From Planktothricoides sp. SR001 (GTDB taxonomy: Bacteria > Cyanobacteriota > Cyanobacteriia > Cyanobacteriales > Laspinemataceae), in the NCBI RefSeq assembly GCF_001276715.1, contig NZ_LIUQ01000001.1:233435-297434 (forward strand): 64,000 bases of DNA. The letters are read 5' to 3'. Of this stretch, positions 1 through 10,934 are shown piece by piece. Position 1 is the stretch's first letter. Every line of letters begins with the position of its first letter. The translations under genes were made by a program, and so were the position numbers. The notes under the pieces were generated by a model. The model saw nothing but the letters and a program-made list of their open reading frames with translations. It ran no database searches and had not been told where the DNA came from.

Positions 1-30
1 AACCTCTAACATACTGACATTAAATAAAAA

Positions 31-45
31 TGATAATCGTTATCA
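31..45. promoter_or_regulatory. Zur-type operator upstream of znuA
   Basis: The sequence TGATAATCGTTATCA fits the cyanobacterial Zur pattern TGATAA-N3-TTATCA with perfect half-sites. It ends only 7 nt before the znuA start codon, so bound repressor would block initiation or the start of transcription. Zinc-loaded Zur repressing zinc uptake is established for this regulator family. That this copy is functional is inferred. Confidence 0.85.
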
Positions 46-52
46 TACTTGA

Positions 53-1123
53 ATGAGGCTAAAAGTGTTACAAAGCGTTAAACTCAAAACCCTGGCGAGT
101 TTGGCGATGGGGATGAGCTTGGCGGGCTGTGCGATCGCTTCCCAAAGACCAGAAGCCACAGAAACCGTTGTCACCGAGCCACCAGCGATCGCCCAAAATC
201 TCCCTGAAGTGGTGGCGACAACCAGCGTGATTTGTGATTTAACTCGACAATTAGCCGCTGAAACCATCAATCTGAATTGTTTAGTGGCAGCCGGTGAAGA
301 CCCCCACCTTTATCAACCATTACCAGAAGATCGCAAAGCGATCGATCGCGCCAACCTGATTTTATATGGGGGTTATGACTTTGAACCGAGTTTAATTCGC
401 TTAGTCAAAGCAACCAAAAATCAAGCACCCAAAATAGCCGTCCATGAGGCGGCAGTTCCTAACCCAATCATCGGCCAACCTCACGCTCATGGAAACCATG
501 AGGAACAAGAGAAAGAAGAACATGACCATGAAAAAACAGAAAAACATTCTGCCGGGGAAACTGCACCAGATCCGCACGTTTGGCACAATGCAGAAAATGG
601 AATTCGCATGGTAGCAGTGATTTCGGAGGCTTTAAAAAATTTGTCACCGAGTCATACTTCATTGTATGAAAGTAACGCTGCAAAAATTAAAAATGAACTT
701 ACTCAAATTCATCGGTGGATTGGCGAGTCAATTGCCACCATTCCACCGGCACAAAGGCAGTTAGTTACTACCCATGACGCCCTGGGTTATTATGTTCAAG
801 CTTACGGGCTAAAATTTGAAGGTGCTTTATCAGGATTAAGCACCGAAGAAGCCCCCACCGCATCCCGAATCGGGGAACTCGTCCAACAAATTAAATCAGC
901 CAGAGTTCCGACAATTTTTGCCGAAAGTAGTGTTAATCCAAGATTAATCGAACAAGTTGCTAAAGAAGCTAATGTCAAAGTTTCTGAAAAGAAATTATAT
1001 GCTGATGGATTGGGTAAAGCTGGCACTCAAGCAGGTACTTATCAGAAAATGTTGAAACTGAATACGGAAGCGATCGTCCAAGGCTTAGGCGGACAGGATC
1101 AAGCTTTTCAGTTAAAACAATAG
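53..1123 (+). CDS. znuA: Zinc ABC transporter substrate-binding protein (ZnuA)
   Basis: Periplasmic solute-binding protein of the cluster A-I metal family, which captures Zn2+ for the ZnuBC permease. The N-terminus has basic residues, a hydrophobic core and a lipobox-like SLAGC around residues 22-26, so it is probably a lipoprotein. Metal-ligand histidines lie in GEDPHLYQP, PDPHVWHN and VTTHDALGYY, with an acidic residue in FAESSVNP near the C-terminus. Between the first two sits a His/Glu/Lys-rich loop (about residues 141-165), the usual mark of zinc rather than manganese specificity. A length of 356 aa is normal. The start gives the best signal peptide and lies just after a perfect Zur box. 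ZnuB and ZnuC are not in the window, so the permease must be encoded elsewhere. Confidence 0.93.
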   Translation: MRLKVLQSVKLKTLASLAMGMSLAGCAIASQRPEATETVVTEPPAIAQNLPEVVATTSVICDLTRQLAAETINLNCLVAAGEDPHLYQPLPEDRKAIDRANLILYGGYDFEPSLIRLVKATKNQAPKIAVHEAAVPNPIIGQPHAHGNHEEQEKEEHDHEKTEKHSAGETAPDPHVWHNAENGIRMVAVISEALKNLSPSHTSLYESNAAKIKNELTQIHRWIGESIATIPPAQRQLVTTHDALGYYVQAYGLKFEGALSGLSTEEAPTASRIGELVQQIKSARVPTIFAESSVNPRLIEQVAKEANVKVSEKKLYADGLGKAGTQAGTYQKMLKLNTEAIVQGLGGQDQAFQLKQ

Positions 1124-1275
1124 ATATTTCTATAAATTATGGCAAATTTTTGTGGTTACTGGCTAATGGGATTGCCTTGTTATTGGTCAAAATATTCTTG
1201 ATAATTTATTGAGACAAGCAATAACCAATAAAAAATCACCATAAAATATATTCTCTGTCAACGATTAAATCTCTT

Positions 1276-2511
1276 ATGACAAATAAAATTGATCTAGCAA
1301 TTGTTGGCGGTGGGCCTCATGCTTTAACCTTGGTGACTCACCTGCTGCAAAAACGTCCGGGAATGCGGAATAGATTTTTAGTTTTTGACCCTAATAGCCG
1401 TTGGATGTACCAATGGCAACAGCAATTTGCTGCTTTGGAAATTCCCCATTTGCGATCGCCTGCGGTTCACCATCCTGACCCAGATCCTTATGGGTTGCGT
1501 CGGTTTGCGGAGTCTCGTCCTAATGAATTATTTTCTCCTTATGACTTGCCCGGAACGCAACTATTTTGGGATTTTTGTAACGATACAATTAAACGCTGGC
1601 AATTAGAGGATAAATTTGTCCAGACAGCGATTACCTCTATCGGTGTTATCGACCAAAAAAAAGAAAAAAAAGATAATTTTCCTCAGCGGTATCGTCGCTA
1701 TAAATTTTGTTTACAACATTCAAATGGAGAGGAGACGATCGCCCGTCGAGTGGTCTTAGCTACTGGGGGAGGATCGGTCAATTTACCCGACTGGGTGGCA
1801 CAAATTCCGCCCAACTATCCCCCAGATAGACTATTGCATTCCCAGCAAATTGATTTGCGTTCGCTGAACTCAGCCGGGGAAAAAATAGCCGGGGAAAAAA
1901 TATTAGTTATTGGCGGGGGTTTAACCTGCGGACATTTAGCTGTAGGCGCTATGAATAAAGGAGCGAAGGTGATGTTAATGTATCGCCGTCGCTTACAAGA
2001 AAAATTATTTGATGCTGACCCCGGATGGCTTGGCCCTAAATATTTAAAAGGATTTTTTCATCAAGATTGGTTCACCCGATTTCGGTTAATTCAATCCGCC
2101 CGAAATGGCGGTTCTTTAACTCCGGCAATTATGCTGCAACTCAATCGCAGACAGCGGGAAGGCAAGCTAGAAATTTATCAAGAATGTCAGATTGTCAAAG
2201 CTTCATGGCAGGGCGATCGCTGGCAAGTTCTTTGTGACGATGGCAATCACTATGAATGCGATCGCATTTGGTTAAGCACCGGCACTCGCTTAGATGCCCT
2301 AAACCATCCACTACTCCGAGAAATTTTCGCCAATTTTCCCACAGAAATGATTCACGGTTTACCCGTACTCGATAGCCATTTACGCATCCCTGGTTTACCC
2401 CTATTCTTAATGGGAGGTTTAGCCGCATTGCAAGTCGGCCCCGTTGCCCGCAACTTATCAGGAGCAAGAATGGCTAGTCAAAAAATTGTTGATGGTTTAA
2501 TACAAGCTTAA
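1276..2511 (+). CDS. FAD/NAD(P)-binding oxidoreductase, monooxygenase-like
   Basis: 411-aa soluble flavoprotein. A Rossmann motif IVGGGPHALTL at residues 9-19 would bind FAD, and a second one, VIGGGLTCG, around residue 210 would bind NAD(P)H. The general organisation resembles the class B flavin monooxygenase and lysine/ornithine N-hydroxylase superfamily. The substrate is unknown. It is followed 5 nt later by sufE, so the two are probably cotranscribed. Its place between znuA and two COG0523 genes suggests a role in metal stress, but that is only inference from context. Confidence 0.75.
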   Translation: MTNKIDLAIVGGGPHALTLVTHLLQKRPGMRNRFLVFDPNSRWMYQWQQQFAALEIPHLRSPAVHHPDPDPYGLRRFAESRPNELFSPYDLPGTQLFWDFCNDTIKRWQLEDKFVQTAITSIGVIDQKKEKKDNFPQRYRRYKFCLQHSNGEETIARRVVLATGGGSVNLPDWVAQIPPNYPPDRLLHSQQIDLRSLNSAGEKIAGEKILVIGGGLTCGHLAVGAMNKGAKVMLMYRRRLQEKLFDADPGWLGPKYLKGFFHQDWFTRFRLIQSARNGGSLTPAIMLQLNRRQREGKLEIYQECQIVKASWQGDRWQVLCDDGNHYECDRIWLSTGTRLDALNHPLLREIFANFPTEMIHGLPVLDSHLRIPGLPLFLMGGLAALQVGPVARNLSGARMASQKIVDGLIQA

Positions 2512-2516
2512 TTCTA

Positions 2517-2933
2517 ATGACAGATATTTCTAATTATCAAGCTTTAGAGCGAATTGTCCAACGGTTTCAACGGCTTTCTGAACCCAAGCAAAAATATGAA
2601 CAACTAATTTATTATGCCAAGCGTCTGCCTAAATTTCCTGAAATTGATAGAATTCCAGAAAATAAGGTTCCGGGATGTACTTCTCTAGTTTATATCACGG
2701 CCAAACTTGACCAGGGGAAAGTTGTATTTCAAGGAGATGCTGACTCGCAGATTGTTAAAGGATTAGTCGGCGTATTAGTTGAAGGATTAAGCGGATTAAC
2801 CCCAGCGCAAATAGGGCAAATTTACCCAGATTTTATTGTGGATACGGGGTTAAATATCAGCTTAACTCCTTCTCGGTCTAACGGATTTTATCAAATTCTG
2901 CAAATGATGAAAATCAAAGCATCATGTCTGTAG
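2517..2933 (+). CDS. sufE: SufE-family sulfur-acceptor protein
   Basis: 138-aa protein of the SufE family, which accepts persulfide sulfur from the cysteine desulfurase SufS and passes it on for Fe-S cluster assembly. The acceptor Cys is in the conserved VPGCTS motif near residue 53, after the family-typical KLPxFPE-like segment (RLPKFPEIDRIPENKVPGC). The C-terminus ends in another Cys. It starts 5 nt after the flavoprotein stop, indicating a two-gene operon. Co-location with zinc genes is unusual for suf genes, and it may be a second SufE paralogue. Confidence 0.88.
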   Translation: MTDISNYQALERIVQRFQRLSEPKQKYEQLIYYAKRLPKFPEIDRIPENKVPGCTSLVYITAKLDQGKVVFQGDADSQIVKGLVGVLVEGLSGLTPAQIGQIYPDFIVDTGLNISLTPSRSNGFYQILQMMKIKASCL

Positions 2934-3004
2934 TCTGTAGGGTGGGCAATGCCCATGATCACCCTAATTCAAACACCATCATTTTTATTCAACAAAGAGG
3001 TTAT

Positions 3005-3982
3005 ATGACTACCAAATATCAGACAAATTTATTACCCGTCACTGTAATCACTGGCTATCTAGGAGCGGGTAAAACCACCTTGTTAAACCGGATATTAACC
3101 TATGAACATGGGAAAAAAGTAGCGGTCATTGTCAACGAATTTGGCGAAGTAGGCATTGATAATCAGCTAGTAATTAATGCCGAAGAGGAAATATTTGAAA
3201 TGAACAACGGCTGTATTTGCTGTACAGTCCGTGGTGACTTAATTCGCATTATTGGTAAGTTAATGAAGCGGCGGAATAAGTTCGAGCATCTCGTGATTGA
3301 AACTACAGGTTTAGCCGACCCAGCCCCAGTGATTCAAACTTTTTTTGTGGATGAAGACCTGCAAAGTAAACTGGCTCTGGATGCGGTGGTGACGGTGGTG
3401 GATGCTAAACATATTTGGCAGCATTGGTCAGCGGATGAAGCTCAAGAGCAAATTGCCTTTGCGGATGTAATTTTGCTGAACAAAACGGATTTGGTCGTCA
3501 CCGCAGAATTAGACGAACTGGAAAAGCGCATCAAAGGCATAAATGCAATGGCCAAAATTTATCGCACCCACTTATCGCAGCAAGAAATCGAGATGAATGC
3601 CTTATTAGGAGTGCAAGCATTCGACTTGAATCGGGCTTTAGAAATTGACCCAGAATTCTTAAATGAAAATGCCCATGAACATGATGAAACTGTGGGGTCA
3701 GTTGCCCTGGTAGAGTCTGGGGCATTAGATGGAGAAAAACTGAATGCTTGGATTGGGGATTTATTGCGGAATCAAGGGCAGGATATTTTTCGGATGAAAG
3801 GGATTCTCAATATTGCCGGGGAAGATTTTCGCTTTGTGTTTCAGGGAGTCCATATGCTATTTGATGGCAAACCCGATCGCCCTTGGCATTCTGGGGAAAC
3901 GCGCAAAAATGAACTGGTTTTCATTGGTCGAAATTTAAATGAAACTCAATTAAAAGAGGATTTTCGCCAATGTCTAGTTTAG
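3005..3982 (+). CDS. COG0523 (CobW/YciC-type) metallochaperone GTPase
   Basis: G3E-family P-loop GTPase of about 325 aa. The Walker A motif GYLGAGKTT lies near the N-terminus, followed by the hallmark CICC metal-binding motif (NNGCICCTV), an ETTGLADPAP switch segment and the base-recognition NKTD. A C-terminal CobW_C domain begins around residue 210. The start was set at 3005 because AAAGAGG lies just upstream; an in-frame extension to 2924 exists but has no support. COG0523 proteins are known zinc-responsive chaperones, and one delivers zinc to client enzymes. Its 3' end overlaps the WD40 gene by 13 nt, implying translational coupling. Confidence 0.9.
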   Translation: MTTKYQTNLLPVTVITGYLGAGKTTLLNRILTYEHGKKVAVIVNEFGEVGIDNQLVINAEEEIFEMNNGCICCTVRGDLIRIIGKLMKRRNKFEHLVIETTGLADPAPVIQTFFVDEDLQSKLALDAVVTVVDAKHIWQHWSADEAQEQIAFADVILLNKTDLVVTAELDELEKRIKGINAMAKIYRTHLSQQEIEMNALLGVQAFDLNRALEIDPEFLNENAHEHDETVGSVALVESGALDGEKLNAWIGDLLRNQGQDIFRMKGILNIAGEDFRFVFQGVHMLFDGKPDRPWHSGETRKNELVFIGRNLNETQLKEDFRQCLV

Positions 3983-5052
3983 GGGGAAAGAAAAAGAGCC
4001 GTAGACCGCAAAAACTGCTGGAAAAATCCTCTAAAGAGATGCTTTCCGATTACGTCACTGGGGTGGTTTGGTCGAGTGATGGCAAGACTTTAGCAGCGAG
4101 TTCTGCCGCTGGTGAAGTGATTTTATGGCAAGGCAACAATTCGATTTCGATCTTGCAAGAGCCAATAGAAAGCTCGATTGATTGCCTATCTTTTTCTCAC
4201 GATGGTAAATACCTGGCCGCTGGTGGACAAAATGGCCAGGTGAAAATATGGTATTTGCCAACCAAAGAGTTAGTTACCACCTTAGAAAATGCCCCGGCTT
4301 GGGTTGACCAATTGGCTTGGAGTTGTAGTTGTCATCAATTGGCGTTTAGTCTGGGTCGTTCTGTGCAAGTCTGGGATCTGGATACTCAGGCAGTGGTGAC
4401 TACTCTAAATTTTGAAGCCTCTTCGGTTTTCAGTTTGGCTTGGCATCCGATCGCCGCATATTTGGCGATCGCCGGTTATCAAGGGGTAAAAATTTGGTGC
4501 GGTGAAGATTGGCATGATGACCCATATCTTTTATCCATTCCATCCGCTAGTCAAGCGATCGCCTGGTCGCCCGATGGTAAATACCTGGCTTGTGGCAACC
4601 TGGATCAAACTTTGGCGGTGGTGGAATGGGGCAATCCTCACCCTTGGGTGATGCGCGGATTTCCTGGCAAAGTCCGATCTCTAGCCTGGTCAAATCTCAA
4701 GACTGTCTTGGGGGCGCCTTTACTTGCCGCCGCCAGTACCCAAAGTGCGATCGTCTGGGAAAAGCAATGGCAAGAGGCGGATGGATGGGAAGCTTGGGAG
4801 TTAGAGGGACATACGGAAACGGTAACGGCGATCGCCTTTAGTCCCGATCGCTTCCTCCTTGCCTCCGCATCGGAAGATGGCCGCGTCTGCTTATGGGACT
4901 CTGCCGAGGAATTAGTGCAAATCCTCTCCGGGGCTGATGATGGTTTTTCTTGTCTTGCGTGGCAACCCCAGGGACAATTTTTGGCCGCTGGGGGACAGAA
5001 TGGCGAGTTATTAATTTGGGCAAAATCCATTGCTGGGCAAGGGTTTGGCTAA
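3970..5052 (+). CDS. WD40-repeat protein
   Basis: 360-aa beta-propeller protein. About seven blades are visible, each with the SxDGKxLA...G...VKIW pattern (for example SHDGKYLAAGGQNGQVKIW and SPDRFLLASASEDGRVCLW). There is no signal peptide or membrane segment, so it is likely a cytoplasmic interaction scaffold. The ATG lies inside the end of the COG0523 gene (13-nt overlap), so the two are probably made together and may form a complex. This partnership is inferred from the overlap. No catalytic domain is present. Confidence 0.85.
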   Translation: MSSLGGKKKSRRPQKLLEKSSKEMLSDYVTGVVWSSDGKTLAASSAAGEVILWQGNNSISILQEPIESSIDCLSFSHDGKYLAAGGQNGQVKIWYLPTKELVTTLENAPAWVDQLAWSCSCHQLAFSLGRSVQVWDLDTQAVVTTLNFEASSVFSLAWHPIAAYLAIAGYQGVKIWCGEDWHDDPYLLSIPSASQAIAWSPDGKYLACGNLDQTLAVVEWGNPHPWVMRGFPGKVRSLAWSNLKTVLGAPLLAAASTQSAIVWEKQWQEADGWEAWELEGHTETVTAIAFSPDRFLLASASEDGRVCLWDSAEELVQILSGADDGFSCLAWQPQGQFLAAGGQNGELLIWAKSIAGQGFG

Positions 5053-5095
5053 AAATCCAGCGATTGATCGTCGAGGTGATATGGTATCGTAAGAA

Positions 5096-6238
<1,143 letters not shown>

Positions 6239-6363
6239 TTTGCTTTGTATTTGCTTTGTCCCGTGGTTAGGATGCAAATATGGGATAATCTCTGCCCACG
6301 TTAGGCATCGATCGCCTACCGAATTGCCTGATTTATTGATCACATTACCACCAAAAATAATTT

Positions 6364-7443
6364 ATGTTAAAAAATCAAAATCACCAGGAAACCACCAGTC
6401 AACCAGCAACTATGGACATTCCTAAACGAGGAATGCCGGTGACAATTATCACGGGTTTTTTAGGCAGTGGTAAAACTACTTTACTCAACCATATTCTCTG
6501 CAACTCTCAGGATTTAAAAGTCGCCGTATTGGTGAATGAATTTGGGGATATCAATATCGATAGTCAATTATTGGTATCTATCGATGAAGATATGGTAGAA
6601 TTAAGTAATGGCTGTATTTGCTGTACGATTAATGATGGCTTAGTGGATGCAGTTTATCGGGTATTAGAACAAGACCGGGTGGATTATTTGGTGATTGAAA
6701 CCACTGGCATCGCCGATCCTTTACCCATCGCCCTCACGTTTTTAGGCACTGAATTACGGGATTTAACTCATTTAGACTCGATTATTACTGTAGTCGATGC
6801 GGAAACATTTACCGAGGAACATTTTGAAAGTGAAGCAGCATTTAAGCAAGTGGCTTATGCGGATATCACTATATTAAATAAAGTCGATTTAGTCCCCCGT
6901 TCAAAGGTGGAAGAGTTAGAACAATATATCAAAACGGTGAAACGGGGAGCGAGAATTTTACATAGTGAATATGGTCAGGTGCCATTGCCACTAATTTTAG
7001 ATGTGGATTTAACTAAGTTAGACATTTATCAAGAATTTTTGGTCGAAGACAACCAAGAGGATGACCATCACCATGAACATGACCATGAACACCATCACCA
7101 TGAACATGACCATGAACACCATCACTATCATTCCCATCACTATCATTCCCATCACTTAGAAAATGATGGATTTGTCTCGGTATCTTACGAGAGTGATCGG
7201 CCTTTTAGTGTGAAGAAATTTGAAATATTTCTTCAAGAACAATTACCCCAGGAAGTATTCCGGGCAAAAGGCATTCTCTGGTTTAGTGAGAGCGAATTAC
7301 GGCATATTTTTCAACTCAGCGGGCCCCGTTTCGACATCGATGATACAGAGTGGCAGACTCCGCCAAAAAACCAGATTATTTTTATTGGGCGTCATTTGCC
7401 AACCCAGCAAATTCGTCAACAATTAACTGAATGCCTTGACTGA
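6364..7443 (+). CDS. His-rich COG0523 metallochaperone GTPase
   Basis: A second G3E GTPase of up to 359 aa. It has Walker A GFLGSGKTT, the CICC motif (SNGCICCTI), ETTGIADPLP and NKVD. Unlike the 3005-3982 paralogue it carries a long metal-binding stretch at about residues 234-261, made of repeated DHHHEH/HEHDHEHHHH and YHSHH units and placed before the CobW_C domain. Such tails bind or buffer Zn2+ or Ni2+. The start may be 6364 or the ATG at 6412, just before the conserved core. It follows hemB without a visible terminator or its own Zur box, so it is probably read from the hemB promoter, placing a zinc chaperone with a tetrapyrrole enzyme. Confidence 0.9.
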   Translation: MLKNQNHQETTSQPATMDIPKRGMPVTIITGFLGSGKTTLLNHILCNSQDLKVAVLVNEFGDINIDSQLLVSIDEDMVELSNGCICCTINDGLVDAVYRVLEQDRVDYLVIETTGIADPLPIALTFLGTELRDLTHLDSIITVVDAETFTEEHFESEAAFKQVAYADITILNKVDLVPRSKVEELEQYIKTVKRGARILHSEYGQVPLPLILDVDLTKLDIYQEFLVEDNQEDDHHHEHDHEHHHHEHDHEHHHYHSHHYHSHHLENDGFVSVSYESDRPFSVKKFEIFLQEQLPQEVFRAKGILWFSESELRHIFQLSGPRFDIDDTEWQTPPKNQIIFIGRHLPTQQIRQQLTECLD

Positions 7444-8302
7444 AATAAGTCTTAATTTAGTCATAAAAATCCGGTTATTATCCGGTTATTATCGGGGCAT
7501 TTTCTACGATATCATACCAATTTATCTTGACACTCTCATTCTTATACAGCGGTTTGTTATACAGCGGTTTTCTGCTGAATAGATCCCAAAGCATATGTAG
7601 GGTGTATCTTCGATTTGTGGTTTACCAATCTAAAAACCGCTGTAATCACTTAGTTATAATGAGTGCATCACCCCCCCCTCTAACCCCATTATTAAGAGGG
7701 AATTGAAGGGGGATATCTTCTATGTCAAAAAGTAAAATTTTAAGAGTAAGGCTATTTGACGAGGAGTGGACTCTTGCTTCAGGGCGACAGCATTCGGGCA
7801 GTTAATTATCGATTTTCACAGTAAACATTTTTACCCGAAAGATCGTGATGTTAAAGCGCTAAGTATTTAGGCTACAAACTCTCCGCAAGGTTATTCGTGA
7901 TTACATTAAGGGTTGACCTAGAGTGGGCTTCCCTCTGTCGAACCTCGTTACCTCAGACTTAGACTGGGAATGAGCAATTTATCTCACCGCAGAAGCCAGG
8001 AAGCTCTAACGTGAGACCTCTGGCAACGTAGCAACAGATTTAAGATAGACTTAGCGATCGCCACAACCACCACTTAATCTTTTTGTAATCTTGTTGTTGG
8101 TGTAAAAATATACGAATGCCGATCGCAAGCATATGGCTTGTCCCAGAAGCACCCCTGCACCAGAAGCACCCCTGCTTCATGGGTCAGATTTGCACCGACA
8201 GATGAAAAAATCATAAGATCCATTGATCAAAACCGACGATCAGGGACTTGCCACTTTACAATAAACTCTGGTAAGCCCGGATAGAAGATAAGAAGGTAAG
8301 AC
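7444..8302. other. 860-nt intergenic region without an intact gene
   Basis: Contains direct repeats TATACAGCGG and CCGGTTATTAT near 7470-7570, a C/G-rich imperfect inverted repeat around 7670-7712, and a block at 7861-8060 with possible pairing between GCTTCC and GGAAGC inside longer TAGA/TCTA and GTTG/CAAC matches. The CAGAAGCCAGGAAGCTC stretch near 7992 looks like the 3' ends of IS200/IS605-type elements. It may be an element remnant or a structured RNA, and no convincing ORF is seen. Confidence 0.35.
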
Positions 8303-9763
8303 ATGGCATCCATCCGCGAGTTACATAAACAACTCATTCAAAAAGAACGCTCTGCTGTTGAAATTGCTCAAGAAAGTTTAGACCGGATTTCCAAGCTGGA
8401 ACCGAAAATCCGTAGTTTCCTGGTGGTGACGCCAGAAAAAGCCTTAGCACAAGCCCGCCTGGTGGATGCCAAAATTGCCGCCGGGGAGGAAATTGGACTG
8501 CTGGCAGGAATTCCTATTGCCATTAAAGATAATATGTGTACCAAGGGAATTCGGACTACTTGTGGTTCCCGGATTTTGGAAAGTTATGTCCCCCCTTATG
8601 AGTCCACCGTGACCCAAAAACTGGCGGAAGCTGGGGCGGTGATGATGGGTAAAACCAATATGGATGAGTTTGCGATGGGCAGTTCTACGGAAACTTCTGC
8701 CTATCAATTAACCGCTAATCCGTGGGATTTAGAACGAGTTCCGGGGGGGTCTTCCGGGGGATCGGCTGCTGCGGTGGCGTCAGGAGAATGCCCGATCGCC
8801 CTGGGTTCTGATACCGGGGGTTCAATCCGCCAACCGGCCTCTTTTTGCGGGGTGGTGGGCTTGAAACCCACTTATGGTCTGGTGTCTCGGTTCGGCTTGG
8901 TGGCTTATGCTTCATCCTTGGATCAAATTGGCCCGTTTGGTCGGACGGTGGAAGATACGGCGATTTTATTACAGGCGATCGCTGGTTATGACCCCAAAGA
9001 TGCCACGAGTCTCAACGTGAAAATTCCCGACTATGTTCACGGGATCAGACCGAATTTAAAACCCAAAGGTCAACTGCGAATTGGCATCATTCAAGAAACT
9101 TTAGGGGAAGGAATCGATCCAGAAGTTGCCAGTACGGTGACAAAAGCGATCGAGGTTTTCCAAGATTTAGGGGCGGAAATTCAAGTAGTTTCTTGTCCGC
9201 GATTTCGGTATGGTTTACCCACCTACTACATTCTTGCCCCATCAGAAGCATCGGCCAACCTTGCCAGATATGATGGGGTCAAATATGGTTTCCGGGCCGA
9301 CGATGCCGAAAACTTAATCGAAATGTATGGCAAAACTCGCGCTGCTGGATTTGGTCCCGAAGTCAAACGCCGGATTATGATTGGCACTTATACTTTATCT
9401 GCGGGATATTACGACGCTTACTATCTCAAAGCCCAAAAAGTTCGGACTCTAATTAAAGAAGATTTCGATCGCGCTTTTGCCCAAGTGGATGTCTTAGTTT
9501 GTCCCACTTCGCCAACTACGGCGTTTAAAGCTGGGGAAAAAATGAACGATCCCCTAAGTATGTATCTTTCTGACTTAATGACTATTCCCGTTAATTTAGC
9601 TGGTTTACCTGCATTAAGTCTTCCCTGTGGTTTTGATAAAAAAGGACTACCTATTGGGATTCAATTAATCAGCAATGTTTTAAAAGAAGATTTGCTGTTG
9701 CGGGTTGCTTATGCTTATGAACAAGCTACGGATTGGACTCAATACGAAGCCAAATTAGATTAA
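8303..9763 (+). CDS. gatA: Glutamyl-tRNA(Gln) amidotransferase subunit A
   Basis: 486-aa amidase-signature enzyme, the glutaminase subunit of GatCAB, which converts Glu-tRNA(Gln) to Gln-tRNA(Gln). The Ser-cisSer-Lys triad is visible as Lys in PIAIKDN, the Gly/Ser-rich signature [14 protein letters not shown] and [16 protein letters not shown]. Length and both ends are typical. ATG 8303 lies 6 nt after AAGAAGG. gatB and gatC are not adjacent, which is usual in cyanobacteria. Confidence 0.97.
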   Translation: MASIRELHKQLIQKERSAVEIAQESLDRISKLEPKIRSFLVVTPEKALAQARLVDAKIAAGEEIGLLAGIPIAIKDNMCTKGIRTTCGSRILESYVPPYESTVTQKLAEAGAVMMGKTNMDEFAMGSSTETSAYQLTANPWDLERVPGGSSGGSAAAVASGECPIALGSDTGGSIRQPASFCGVVGLKPTYGLVSRFGLVAYASSLDQIGPFGRTVEDTAILLQAIAGYDPKDATSLNVKIPDYVHGIRPNLKPKGQLRIGIIQETLGEGIDPEVASTVTKAIEVFQDLGAEIQVVSCPRFRYGLPTYYILAPSEASANLARYDGVKYGFRADDAENLIEMYGKTRAAGFGPEVKRRIMIGTYTLSAGYYDAYYLKAQKVRTLIKEDFDRAFAQVDVLVCPTSPTTAFKAGEKMNDPLSMYLSDLMTIPVNLAGLPALSLPCGFDKKGLPIGIQLISNVLKEDLLLRVAYAYEQATDWTQYEAKLD

Positions 9764-9945
9764 CTGTTAGTGGTTATTTGTTCTTGGTTGTTAGTGGGTA
9801 GGGATTCTTTTCTTGGTTGTTAGTTCTTGGTTGTTAGTTATTAGCGATTGTTTATGTGTCCCTAATTCTTAGTCCGCGATCGTCAAACAAAGGACTAACA
9901 ACTAACAACTAACAACTAACAACTAACAACCAAAAACGAATAACC
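9764..9945. repeat. Short tandem repeats (TTGTTAG / CTAACAA type)
   Basis: Copies of TTCTTGGTTGTTAGT follow gatA, and then at least five ACTAACA units run in tandem near 9893-9930. The two halves are partly complementary. These are short tandem repeats of the kind common between genes of filamentous cyanobacteria. Confidence 0.8.
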
Positions 9946-9973
9946 AATCATCCATTTTATTAATGAGCAAACC

Positions 9974-10867
9974 ATGCAATTCTGGGTAAAAATTTTAGTG
10001 GCTCTGGGGACTTTGTTGGCAGTTCTATATCTGAGTGCTTGTCTGTTTTTATTTGTTAGACAGAATAGGTTTATCTTTTTCCCGTCACGGGAGATATCTA
10101 CAATTCCCAGTGACCTCCAAATGGACTATCAAGAAGTGTGGTTGCCGGTGATTTCTGAGGAAAATCAATCAGCATCAACTACGGAAAAAGTTCATGGTTG
10201 GTGGATACCGGCAGCGGCTGAGAATCGCAGCCCAATGAAATCAGAATGGGTGCTGCTTTTCCTGCATGGCAATGCTGATAATATTAGCGAGAATCTTAAG
10301 CATAGTAACCGATTTCATCAGTTGGGTTTTTCGGTCTTTATGGTAGATTATCGGGGATATGGTCTATCCCAAGGCAAGTTTCCCACAGAATCAACAGTTT
10401 ATGAAGATGTGGAAACCGCCTGGAATTATTTGGTGAATCAACGGGGAATTCCCCCAGAAAAAATTGTGATTTATGGTCATTCTTTAGGGGGCGCGATCGC
10501 TATTGATCTAGCCAGTCGCAAACCGAATGCGGCTGGGGCAATTATTGAAGCTTCTTTTACTTCCATGCGGGATATGGTGGATTATCAATATCCTCATTTT
10601 AATATCTTCCCGATTGACTGGATTCTGACTCATCGCTTTGACTCAATTAGTAAAGTAAAAGATTTAAAAATGCCGATTCTTTTTACTCACGGAACTGCCG
10701 ATGAAACTGTCCCCACTTCTATGAGTCAAGAGTTATTTGATGCTGCCAATGAGCCGAAGAAATTATTCATTGTCCCCACTGCGGATCATAATAATATCGC
10801 CAGGGTCAGCGGGGAAAAATATTTTGAAACCATTCGGGAATTTATGAAATTAGTTGACTATAATTAA
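9974..10867 (+). CDS. Alpha/beta hydrolase, membrane-anchored (BEM46-like)
   Basis: 297-aa serine hydrolase. A single N-terminal transmembrane segment (residues 6-28) is followed by the hydrolase fold: oxyanion HGNADN, nucleophile elbow GHSLGG, a DxTVP-containing acid loop (THGTADETVPT) and a final His in PTADHNN. The arrangement fits the BEM46/ABHD13-like group, acting on unknown esters or lipids at the membrane. It stands alone, flanked on both sides by repeat-rich DNA. Confidence 0.82.
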   Translation: MQFWVKILVALGTLLAVLYLSACLFLFVRQNRFIFFPSREISTIPSDLQMDYQEVWLPVISEENQSASTTEKVHGWWIPAAAENRSPMKSEWVLLFLHGNADNISENLKHSNRFHQLGFSVFMVDYRGYGLSQGKFPTESTVYEDVETAWNYLVNQRGIPPEKIVIYGHSLGGAIAIDLASRKPNAAGAIIEASFTSMRDMVDYQYPHFNIFPIDWILTHRFDSISKVKDLKMPILFTHGTADETVPTSMSQELFDAANEPKKLFIVPTADHNNIARVSGEKYFETIREFMKLVDYN

Positions 10868-10934
10868 TCGACAACGAAGCATAATGAATAAAGAATAACC
10901 AAAAACCAACATTCCCATGATATAAATATACCGG

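Noticed and set aside
1199..1213. Possible third Zur box (TGATAATTTATTGAG) before the flavoprotein gene
   Set aside because: Only the left half-site fits; the right half TTATCA is absent, so it is not called.
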